From Actinomycetota bacterium (GTDB taxonomy: Bacteria > Actinomycetota > Actinomycetes > Nanopelagicales > Nanopelagicaceae), in NCBI GenBank assembly GCA_009698045.1, contig WLRE01000080.1, positions 1-6,201 on the forward strand: a stretch of DNA of 6,201 nucleotides, read 5' to 3'. Under the pieces are notes generated by a model, which saw nothing but the letters and a program-made list of their open reading frames with translations, did not search any database and had not been told where the DNA came from. A program made the translations under genes and the position numbers. Of the stretch, positions 1-6,047 are shown one piece after another (position 1 is the first letter of the stretch; each line of letters begins with the position of its first letter).

Positions 1-1
1 A

Positions 2-835
2 GATTTATCTATGAATGCGCAAGCTCATGCAATCGAGTTACGCTCTAATAAGAGAATTATGAGCAGGTTTCATGCCATGTGGTCGATTGGCGCAGTATTA
101 GGAGGTTCACTTGGCGGTCTTTTTGCGCAGCAAAACATCCCAATACTGATTCACTTGCTCACTATTTCAGCCTTTAATCTGCTTCTCCATCTATATATTG
201 GCAGAAATCTTCTTCCTGCCTCGGCCGATCAACATTCCTTGGAATCAAAAACTCGTGCACGCCCGCCACTTATTTTTTGGCAAATGGGTTTCATTGGTTT
301 CTGTGCAGCGGTTGCGGAAGGAGCCTCCGGTGACTGGGGTGGAATTCTTCTCCGTGAAACATTTGGTGCATCTCCATTTATCGCCACTCTCCCTTACATC
401 GTTTTCGCCACAATGATGGTGGTTGGTCGCCTCTCTGGTGACCATATTGCCCACAAATTTGGCGTAAAGAATTCAATTACCGTGCTCGGGCTGATTGCTG
501 GCACCGGTCTATCTATAGGACTTTTCATAGGTGGCCCACTAGGAATTACCTTCGGTTGGTTCTGTGTAGGCATCGGAGTATCGATAGTTTTACCGTTGAT
601 GTTCAGTGCAGCCGGAGATATTGCGAAAGATTCTTATGAGTCACGAGTTGCTCCATCGCAAGCAATAGCGATGGTCTCGGGAATTGCCTACTTTGGATTT
701 TTGGTCGGTCCGCCTTTTATTGGATGGATTGCTGAACTCACATCGCTCCGAAAAGCTATGTTCCTCCCGGCCCTACTAACAATAATTTCGGCAATGTATG
801 TAAGAAGGGTCGTTCCTGGAGGTAAGCGGGTTTAG
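2..835 (+). CDS. MFS transporter, C-terminal part (5' end outside window)
   Basis: This is an inner-membrane secondary transporter of the major facilitator superfamily; the substrate cannot be told from sequence. The reading frame is open to the left edge: codons before the ATG at 11 read D-L-S, continuing into MNAQAHAIE. That resembles the conserved 'D..MNAQ...E' segment in the middle of the N-terminal half of YbjJ/FucP-like MFS proteins, so ATG 11 is internal and roughly the first hundred residues are missing. The visible part has about eight hydrophobic segments. The motif SRFHAMWSIGA lies near the 5' end, AEGASGDWGGILLRE in the middle, and the second-half motif A (GRLSGDHIAHKFG) follows the eighth or so helix. 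The C-terminal half carries a GPPFIGWIAE motif typical of the same subfamily. It ends normally in TAG, convergent with the ABC operon and 3 nt from its stop. Family assignment is firm; substrate is unknown. Confidence 0.88.
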   Translation, partial: DLSMNAQAHAIELRSNKRIMSRFHAMWSIGAVLGGSLGGLFAQQNIPILIHLLTISAFNLLLHLYIGRNLLPASADQHSLESKTRARPPLIFWQMGFIGFCAAVAEGASGDWGGILLRETFGASPFIATLPYIVFATMMVVGRLSGDHIAHKFGVKNSITVLGLIAGTGLSIGLFIGGPLGITFGWFCVGIGVSIVLPLMFSAAGDIAKDSYESRVAPSQAIAMVSGIAYFGFLVGPPFIGWIAELTSLRKAMFLPALLTIISAMYVRRVVPGGKRV

Positions 836-838
836 CTC

Positions 839-1678
839 TTATTTCTGGAAGAGACTTCGCAATCTATGTGTGGTGAAAAATAATCCGCCAACAATCATTA
901 CCGCAAAATAGAGAATGTGCCACAGAGTTCCTAAATGCACTTGGCCAAGAGTGAGATCTCGGACGAGCGCGATTGCTTGGGCAAGTGGCAGCGCTTCGAT
1001 AATTATTTGAAGAGCGCGTGGAAATGCGTCGGTGGAGTACAGAGTTCCTGAGAATAGAAATAACGGCAACATAATGAAGTTGATCCATTCGAGTTGCTGA
1101 AAGTCTTTCAAGTAGGACGTGACTCCCATGCCCACTGATGCAAAACCGAAAGCAATAAGAACTGCTGCAGGTATGGCAAGTAAGCCCCAAATACTCGGAA
1201 TCAATCCAAATGGCGCTACAACAATCATGAAACCAATTGCATAAGTCAATCCACGCAACAGCGCCCAACCGATCTCTCCCATTGCCACATCGAGCGGTCC
1301 AAGAGATGTTGCAAGCATTGCGTTGTAAACCTTGCCATGGTGCATCTTGAAGAAGACATTGAAAGTGGAGTCATAAATAGCACCATTCATGGCGCTTGTG
1401 GCTAGAAGACCTGGAGCAATGAACGCGGCATAAGAAATTGAATCACCCGAGCTAGTCATAGGGCCGACAAGGCTGCTCAGTCCATATCCAAAGGAGGCGA
1501 GATAGAGAACAGGTTCTACAAATCCAGAGAGTACGACAAACCAAGAAGAACCTTTGAAGGCCAGAAATGCGCGTTGAATCATGACGTATGGACGCCCGGC
1601 AAATACTTGCTCGCCAGGTTTTCCGATACGACGTTCAGCGATTGCAATCGCTGAATCTACAGCTGCATTGAGAATCAT
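839..1678 (-). CDS. ABC-2 type transporter permease (second permease of exporter operon)
   Basis: This 279-residue integral membrane subunit is predicted to form half of the channel of an ABC exporter with the ATPase encoded two genes upstream. A cytoplasmic N-terminus of about 45 residues precedes six hydrophobic segments at about 46-68, 84-104, 133-156, 160-188, 198-216 and 252-269. The ABC-2 hallmark near helix 5 is visible as FLFSGTLYSTDAFP (207-220), followed by EALPLAQAIALVRDLTLG (228-245). This matches the NodJ/DrrB-like branch, whose members export lipo-oligosaccharides, antibiotics or lipids. The start ATG shares one base with the stop of the preceding permease (TAATG), so translation is probably coupled. 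It is related to, but clearly different from, its neighbour, implying a heterodimeric membrane domain. The transported compound cannot be inferred. The gene ends 3 nt from the convergent MFS gene, with no visible terminator between. Confidence 0.88.
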   Translation of the reverse strand: MILNAAVDSAIAIAERRIGKPGEQVFAGRPYVMIQRAFLAFKGSSWFVVLSGFVEPVLYLASFGYGLSSLVGPMTSSGDSISYAAFIAPGLLATSAMNGAIYDSTFNVFFKMHHGKVYNAMLATSLGPLDVAMGEIGWALLRGLTYAIGFMIVVAPFGLIPSIWGLLAIPAAVLIAFGFASVGMGVTSYLKDFQQLEWINFIMLPLFLFSGTLYSTDAFPRALQIIIEALPLAQAIALVRDLTLGQVHLGTLWHILYFAVMIVGGLFFTTHRLRSLFQK

Positions 1679-2478
1679 TACTTTGCCAGCCTCTTCTCAA
1701 ATCGGGCTTGAGCTAGTTTCAATCCCAGAGCAATCCAGAGGAAAAGATAGAGAAAGTGAATAACGATTAAGCGACCAGAAACTGAGTGACCATAACTAAC
1801 CCAACGACCTAGCTCTGTTGAGTGCCAAAGTGGTGAAATCCATCCGAGCCATCGGACATAGAGAGGAAGTACAGCGAGAGGGTAAAACGTTCCGGAGAAT
1901 AAGAACATAGGCATCAGTACAAAGCGATTAATTATTGCTAGAAATCCATCGTCGTGATCAATTACTGAAGCAATCCATAACAAAACAGCGCCCACCGCTA
2001 AGCCACCCAGACAAGCAGTGAATAGAGATAGCCAGGATCCTTTATGGTCCATCGCGCCAAAGAGCCAGAGAATTATCCAATAAATTCCGGTCGTAAAAGT
2101 TACTTGCAGAATTGCTGAAATCCAGACTCCATTAGCCATCTGTTTGCCAGATATAGGCGTAGAGCGAATCCCAAAGAAAGTCTTAGCCCAAATAAAACCA
2201 GCCATCACCGGAAACATAGTCTCTGTCATTGCAGATTGAATTGCGGCGCTTGCGAGTAATGCTGGCGCGAGAAATGTTAAGTATTTAACACCATCGACCC
2301 CGGTTGTATTGGAATCTACAAGCGAACCAATTCCCAGCCCAATAGAGAGCAAATAGATGGTGGGATTACCAATCCCAAACATAAGAATTGATGCAAACCA
2401 TTTTTTCTGAATCAAGAGCCTATGTTCTACGGCTCTAAGTACAGTCCAACGACTTACTTGGCGATTGATGGAGCTCAT
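1678..2478 (-). CDS. ABC-2 type transporter permease (first permease of exporter operon)
   Basis: This 266-residue membrane subunit belongs to the same exporter. Hydrophobic segments lie at about 29-53, 66-85, 116-140, 148-173, 184-203 and 236-254, the six-helix ABC-2 layout. The family hallmark is FLFSGTFYPLAVLP (192-205), followed by SPLWHSTELGR (215-225), a pattern I recognise from actinobacterial NodJ/DrrB-like permeases. The C-terminus is short and basic (ARFEKRLAK), consistent with a cytoplasmic end. The ATG overlaps the ATPase stop by one base (TAATG). A GGTGG stretch a few bases upstream is a weak ribosome-binding site, so coupling to the ATPase is likely. The gene in turn overlaps the next permease by one base. 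Operon order ATPase-permease-permease is usual for exporters made of one ATPase dimer and two different membrane subunits. Substrate is unknown. Confidence 0.88.
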   Translation of the reverse strand: MSSINRQVSRWTVLRAVEHRLLIQKKWFASILMFGIGNPTIYLLSIGLGIGSLVDSNTTGVDGVKYLTFLAPALLASAAIQSAMTETMFPVMAGFIWAKTFFGIRSTPISGKQMANGVWISAILQVTFTTGIYWIILWLFGAMDHKGSWLSLFTACLGGLAVGAVLLWIASVIDHDDGFLAIINRFVLMPMFLFSGTFYPLAVLPLYVRWLGWISPLWHSTELGRWVSYGHSVSGRLIVIHFLYLFLWIALGLKLAQARFEKRLAK

Positions 2479-3416
2479 TAGTCCACCAGAGTGCGTCCGG
2501 TAAGGCGCAGAAAAACATCTTCTAGAGAGCTACGTCGAACAAGTGAAGTCAATGGCTTCATACCATCGTGATTAATTTTTTCAAGGACTAATTCGGCATC
2601 AGTGCAGTAAATAAGAATCCGATCTGGCAAAATTTCAAGTCGATCTCCGTAGCCTGCCAATTTTTTAGCCGATTCTGCATTCTTATTGGAACCAAAGCGG
2701 AGTTCAAGAACTTCTTTAGAAGAATATTCTGCAATCAATGCTGCAGGGGACCCTTCAGCCATAATCCTGCCGTTATCCATGACAATGATGCGGTCGCAGA
2801 GTTGCTCTGCCTCATCCATATAGTGAGTGGTCAGAATGAGCGTGACGCCTTCTTCTTTCAATCTAAAGAGGCGATCCCAGAGAATATGACGGGCTTGTGG
2901 ATCTAAACCAGTTGTGGGTTCGTCGAGCATCAAGATTTCAGGCTGGTTGATGAGGCCGCGCGCGATAGTTAAACGACGTTTCATTCCACCAGAAAGCGCT
3001 TCTACCTTCTCGTTGCGCTTCTCTTGTAACTGTGCAAAATCGAGAAGTTCTTCAACTTTCGGCTTTAAGTAAGCACGTGATAGTCCAAAATATCTTCCAT
3101 AGATATAGAGATTTTCGGCAACAGTTAGTTCACCATCTAAATTATCTTGCTGAGGAACAACGCCTAAGTGGGCGCGAATCTGTGGTGAATCCTGCTTCGG
3201 ATCCAATCCGAGAATCATTAATTCACCTTCGCTGCGTTCCATGGTCGCCGACATCATCCGCATCGTGGTGGACTTGCCTGCACCATTGGGGCCTAAGAGT
3301 CCAAAAGACTCGCCCTTTCTCACTTTGAAATCGATGCTATCTACCGCGACAAAATCCCCATAGACCTTCTTAAGGTTGTGGGCAGCAATTACTACTTCTG
3401 TTGACCGTGTGGGCAT
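2478..3416 (-). CDS. ABC transporter ATP-binding protein, DrrA/NodI-like
   Basis: This 312-residue cytoplasmic ATPase powers the two permeases encoded directly downstream. All nucleotide-binding motifs are present: Walker A GPNGAGKST (42-50), Q-loop around VVPQQDN (86-92), signature LSGGM (141-145), Walker B ILMLDE (161-166), D-loop region TTGLD (168-172) and the switch histidine in TTHYMDE (H198). Beyond the standard domain, the last 80 or so residues form the extra C-terminal region typical of DrrA/NodI-type exporters, ending in SSLEDVFLRLTGRTL (297-310). The protein is therefore full length and apparently active. The ATG at 3416 is preferred because a TAAGAT box ends exactly 6 nt upstream and no Shine-Dalgarno sequence is seen, which fits a leaderless mRNA. 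It is the first gene of the operon, 66 nt downstream of tRNA-Arg. The exported compound (drug, lipid or polysaccharide) cannot be decided. Confidence 0.93.
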   Translation of the reverse strand: MPTRSTEVVIAAHNLKKVYGDFVAVDSIDFKVRKGESFGLLGPNGAGKSTTMRMMSATMERSEGELMILGLDPKQDSPQIRAHLGVVPQQDNLDGELTVAENLYIYGRYFGLSRAYLKPKVEELLDFAQLQEKRNEKVEALSGGMKRRLTIARGLINQPEILMLDEPTTGLDPQARHILWDRLFRLKEEGVTLILTTHYMDEAEQLCDRIIVMDNGRIMAEGSPAALIAEYSSKEVLELRFGSNKNAESAKKLAGYGDRLEILPDRILIYCTDAELVLEKINHDGMKPLTSLVRRSSLEDVFLRLTGRTLVD

Positions 3417-3422
3417 TAGCCA

Positions 3423-3428
3423 ATCTTA
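3423..3428 (-). promoter_or_regulatory. -10 box (TAAGAT) of ABC operon, probable leaderless promoter
   Basis: On the minus strand TAAGAT fits the actinobacterial TANNNT -10 pattern. It is followed by six bases (TGGCTA) and then the ATG of the ATPase gene, which places the expected +1 on the A of ATG. No purine-rich ribosome-binding site lies between. A possible -35, TTGAAT at 3448-3453, sits 19 bases upstream, slightly too far for a standard spacing. The box is seen directly; leaderless transcription is inferred. Confidence 0.6.
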
Positions 3429-3482
3429 TTGTGTAATCAACTCTCTGATTCAATCGTCTTGATCTTGAAAGAAAAGTCTGTG

Positions 3483-3555
3483 TGCGCCTGAAGGGATTCG
3501 AACCCCTAACCTTCTGATCCGTAGTCAGATGCTCTATCCGTTGAGCTACAGGCGC
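3483..3555 (-). tRNA. tRNA-Arg (anticodon ACG)
   Basis: A complete cloverleaf of 73 nt including discriminator A is visible. The acceptor stem is GCGCCTG/CAGGCGC (7 bp, perfect), the D stem GCTC/GAGC, the anticodon stem TCTGA/TCAGA with loop CTACGGA, the variable loop AGGTT, and the T stem AGGGG/CCCTT with loop TTCGAAT. The anticodon ACG (3520-3522) decodes Arg CGN codons after A34 is deaminated to inosine. The 3' end continues ACA rather than CCA, so CCA must be added by the nucleotidyltransferase. The gene lies 34 nt downstream of the fprA stop on the same strand. No clear promoter of its own is visible, so read-through from fprA is possible. A short T-rich stretch (CTTTTCTTTC) follows on the minus strand without a hairpin. 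Confidence 0.97.
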
Positions 3556-3589
3556 GTTCTATGTAGTGCTGGGCAATCCTACCTGTTGA

Positions 3590-4906
3590 TTATCCCTGCC
3601 CCAAACTCAGTAATTGAGCGACAGAAGTGGCTTTTACACGAGGTTTTCCGAGTGGCTCCCCTGCCGCAACTTCAGCGGCGTTAATGCGTTGCCATTCACT
3701 CTGAGCGACGATGTGATGGCCCGACGAAATTAGTTCAGTGATATCTCTAGTTGATTTAGGAGATTTCAAATCTTCGATAAGTAATTTTACTACATCTGAT
3801 GCATCGCTCTTATTAGTGCCGATTACTCCCGAAGGGCCGCGTTTGGCCCAACCGACGGTGTAGATGTTCCCTCCTGCGCGTCCTTCGTTGTTATCAATCT
3901 TGCCCTTAACAAAATTTACGCCTTGGATGGGAAGTGATTCGTAGCCAATGGCCGTAATAACTAAGTCGCACTTAATGGAGTAAGTCTCGCCCGTATCAAC
4001 AACTTTTCCGTCTACAACTTGGTTGATTCCAAAGATAATTTCTTCAACTTTACCTTCACCGCGGATTTCCTTGGGTGCTGAGAGGAATTTGAATTCCATA
4101 GAGCGCTCATTGCCCGCATGGGGATGTTCAGCAATAAGGCGCATCGCTTCAAGATTGCTTGCCAAATGCTTTTCGAGTTCACCAAATTCAGCTTGCGAAA
4201 TTGCACGCTTATGCGCATCTTCAATTAGGTCAGAATCAAAATAGACATCGGTATGTTCTAATTTTGGTAGCTCGCGAAGTTCAGGGCTAGTAAATGCTGC
4301 ATGCTCTGGTCCGCGGCGGCCTGCGATATAGACCTTGCGAATTGAACTTGCGTGCAAAGCATTGACTGCGTGATCTGCAGTATCAGTTGTATCTAGTTCG
4401 ATGGGATTAAGCGCCAACATGCGCGCGCAATCCATCGCAACATTGCCTGCGCCGATGACAACTGCAACTTTGCCTGAGAGATCAATATCTAAATCTGAGT
4501 AATCGGGGTGGCCGTTGTACCAAGGAACGAATTCTGCAGCTGAGAGCGAGTTTGCAAGGTCTTCGCCGGGGATGCCAAGCTTCTTGCCGATTGAAGAACC
4601 AGTGCACATTACGACCGCGTCATAACGCTCAGCCAAATCTTTGAGTTCAATATCTTTGCCGAGTTCAACGTTGCCAAATAATCTAAATCCGGGTTCTGCA
4701 GCGACCTTTTCAAATACCTTGGAGACTGTCTTAATTTTTGGATGATCGGGTGCGACACCGGAGCGAACCAAACCCCATGGAGTTGGAAGGCGTTCGATCA
4801 TGTCGATGGCAAAGGTTAGCTCTTCAGTTTGAGAATTCTGGAGTGCCTGCGCAGTGAAATAGCCCGCAGGTCCAGCACCGACGACTGCAATCTTGTATTG
4901 AGGCAC
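3590..4906 (-). CDS. fprA: Ferredoxin/adrenodoxin-type NADP+ reductase (FprA family)
   Basis: This 438-residue cytosolic flavoenzyme moves electrons between NADPH and ferredoxin (or related small iron-sulfur proteins), often supplying cytochromes P450 or biosynthetic reductases. The FAD-binding Rossmann motif is VVGAGPAGYFTA (8-19). The family motif PTPWGLVRSGVAPDHP is at 41-56. The NADPH-binding fold has IGAGNVAMDCAR (151-162), with GRRGP (196-200) supplying the arginines that grip the 2'-phosphate. The C-terminal FAD signature GWAKRGPSGVIGTNK is at 352-366. These motifs and a length near the usual 450 or so residues match mycobacterial FprA and mitochondrial adrenodoxin reductase rather than plant-type FNR. 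The start is GTG at 4906: the Rossmann fold begins immediately after it, and a TAACCT box ends 6 nt upstream, suggesting a leaderless mRNA. It follows the surface-protein gene by 25 nt and precedes tRNA-Arg. Its natural redox partner is not encoded in this window. Confidence 0.95.
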   Translation of the reverse strand: MPQYKIAVVGAGPAGYFTAQALQNSQTEELTFAIDMIERLPTPWGLVRSGVAPDHPKIKTVSKVFEKVAAEPGFRLFGNVELGKDIELKDLAERYDAVVMCTGSSIGKKLGIPGEDLANSLSAAEFVPWYNGHPDYSDLDIDLSGKVAVVIGAGNVAMDCARMLALNPIELDTTDTADHAVNALHASSIRKVYIAGRRGPEHAAFTSPELRELPKLEHTDVYFDSDLIEDAHKRAISQAEFGELEKHLASNLEAMRLIAEHPHAGNERSMEFKFLSAPKEIRGEGKVEEIIFGINQVVDGKVVDTGETYSIKCDLVITAIGYESLPIQGVNFVKGKIDNNEGRAGGNIYTVGWAKRGPSGVIGTNKSDASDVVKLLIEDLKSPKSTRDITELISSGHHIVAQSEWQRINAAEVAAGEPLGKPRVKATSVAQLLSLGQG

Positions 4907-4912
4907 TCGCCT

Positions 4913-4918
4913 AGGTTA
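4913..4918 (-). promoter_or_regulatory. -10 box (TAACCT) of fprA, probable leaderless promoter
   Basis: TAACCT on the minus strand fits TANNNT. Six bases (AGGCGA) separate it from the GTG start of fprA, the same spacing as at the ABC operon, so the expected +1 is the G of GTG. The AGG in the spacer is too short and too close to be a convincing ribosome-binding site. No good -35 is visible; that region lies across the stop codon of the upstream gene. Two similar direct repeats, GTTACAGG (4915-4922, plus strand) and GTTACCAGG (4931-4939), flank the box; whether they bind a regulator is unknown. Confidence 0.5.
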
Positions 4919-4931
4919 CAGGTTCACCCAG

Positions 4932-6047
4932 TTACCAGGCTCGGATTGGACGCATACGGTAAGGGTTGTTCACTGAACAGTTCTGCGCATTGTTGGAACG
5001 GTTTTGGAAGTTAAGTGACTTACATTGCCCAGCTGATGCCATTGTCGAGGTGTGGTAATCACTTGGATTAAATGTAGTTAACGATTTAGCAGCTGAGTCA
5101 TAGAGAGCATTTAACTCAAATCGCGAAGGCACAAACCATTGTCCGGTTGTGTCGCCATTCGGTCCGGTATAGGCCTTCGCGCGCGATGGCGCACCTTGGG
5201 TATCTCCAGCAGCTATAAGCACCGCTGTGTTGTTATATCCGGATCCAAAGTTATCGAAGGTTCCCGAGATCAATGAACCGGCGTAAGTATTGCTTACTGT
5301 CTGGAAGAAGTTATATGGACCTTCAGCACTTGTTCCCATCCAAGTTAATGGTGCGTACTCAAGATAATGACAATTACTTGCACAGGCAGTGCCCGTTTCG
5401 GTAAATGCCGCTACTGAGTAATAGAAGATGGTTCCGCCGCTGGCGCTTGTATCGCCGACTGCACAGACCCCATCAGTCGCACAGACATATGGGGCATGTG
5501 TTGAACTCTGCAAGGAAAGTTTTGCCACATTTGATGCAAGTGCAACTGGATTTGTGAATGTCACGGTGAAAGTTCCAGATCCACTTGACACGCTTAATCC
5601 TGTACTGCCAGTGCCGGCTTGGAAAGTGCCTGCGTTATTCCAAACAGTGGCAACTTTAGAACTAGTGTTAAACATTGAGAGCGGTGTTGAAGTTGTTGAA
5701 TCATAAACAGAGATATTAAAATCCACACCTGCACATCCACCGGGAATACCAGAGACTGTAATGGTATTTAAATAGAAAGCACCCGCGCCAGATGAATTTG
5801 TAAAGCTGGCATTTGGTGTAACGGTGAGAACACTTGAACCAGAACAGGCAGCAGTAAGTGTCATTCCTTGACCGAACTCAACGTTGCCAGATGAGTTGAT
5901 AGTGATATTTGCAGCAAGAGTTGTCTGCAAGAAGTATCCGCCAGTAATGACCATGACAACTATTGAAAGCATAGAAATCATTCGTCGAGATCGCGACGGG
6001 GATGAGGAATCGTCAAATCCGTCAACATCATCAAAATCAATAATCAC
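4932..6047 (-). CDS. Membrane-anchored or secreted surface protein with C-terminal DUF1566/Lcl-like (C-type-lectin-like) domain
   Basis: Function is unknown; probably a cell-surface binding or adhesion protein. Numbering is from the GTG start (371 residues). An acidic N-terminus (DFDDVDGFDD, about 4-13) is followed by a basic SRSRR stretch, then one hydrophobic segment (about 23-46) ending in TLAAN, which could be a signal anchor or a cleavable signal. Residues about 47-182 are Thr/Ser/Gly/Asn-rich, beta-type sequence with VEFGQGM near the start. From about 195 there is GDTSASGGTIFYYS, then HYLEYAPLTW, WFVPSRFELNALY (304-316) and a terminal YRMRPIRAW. These are landmarks of the DUF1566/Lcl domain, whose fold is C-type-lectin-like. 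Eight cysteines (68, 105, 189, 195, 222, 226, 342, 357) sit in the exported part and could form four disulfides. GTG 6047 is chosen over ATG 6071 because AAGGAG lies 7 nt before it. The segment normally reading YWSSSE is YHTSTM here. The domain assignment rests on motif memory only. Confidence 0.72.
   Translation of the reverse strand: MIIDFDDVDGFDDSSSPSRSRRMISMLSIVVMVITGGYFLQTTLAANITINSSGNVEFGQGMTLTAACSGSSVLTVTPNASFTNSSGAGAFYLNTITVSGIPGGCAGVDFNISVYDSTTSTPLSMFNTSSKVATVWNNAGTFQAGTGSTGLSVSSGSGTFTVTFTNPVALASNVAKLSLQSSTHAPYVCATDGVCAVGDTSASGGTIFYYSVAAFTETGTACASNCHYLEYAPLTWMGTSAEGPYNFFQTVSNTYAGSLISGTFDNFGSGYNNTAVLIAAGDTQGAPSRAKAYTGPNGDTTGQWFVPSRFELNALYDSAAKSLTTFNPSDYHTSTMASAGQCKSLNFQNRSNNAQNCSVNNPYRMRPIRAW

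Noticed and set aside
11..13. ATG 11 as the true start of the MFS gene
   Set aside because: The frame is open to the left edge and the residues around it match an internal conserved MFS segment; an MFS protein needs roughly a hundred more residues upstream.
198..416. Overlapping short frames in the MFS gene (plus strand, and minus strand 245-454)
   Set aside because: They are out of frame with a clear membrane protein and have no start signals.
836..853. Hairpin CTCTT/AAGAG as a bidirectional terminator
   Set aside because: Only five mostly A-T pairs, an 8-base loop and no T-run on either side.
1581..1763. 60-codon plus-strand frame across the junction of the two permeases
   Set aside because: It spans two coupled minus-strand genes and has no supporting signal.
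3032..3328. 98-codon plus-strand open frame within the ABC ATPase gene
   Set aside because: It is antisense to the motifs of the ATPase and shows no protein-like features of its own.
3556..3589. Dedicated tRNA promoter between fprA and tRNA-Arg
   Set aside because: The 34-nt gap contains TACATA but no properly spaced -35 and no TANNNT box at a suitable distance.
4914..4939. Repeats GTTACAGG / GTTACCAGG as a regulator-binding site
   Set aside because: Only two short imperfect direct copies, one lying in coding sequence; chance is sufficient. Mentioned only within the fprA promoter entry.
5428..5706. 92-codon open frame on the plus strand inside the surface-protein gene
   Set aside because: It is antisense to a well-supported gene, has no ribosome-binding site or recognisable motif, and its Val/Pro-rich composition mirrors the Thr/Gly/Asn-rich coding strand.
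4932..6047. Surface protein as a type IV pilin
   Set aside because: It has an N-terminal hydrophobic segment after a charged leader, but no prepilin cleavage pattern (G followed by a hydrophobic stretch with Glu at +5), and it ends in a DUF1566-like domain.
839..6047. The whole minus-strand block as one novel functional system
   Set aside because: At least two internal promoters, a tRNA gene in the middle and unrelated housekeeping roles argue for independent neighbours.
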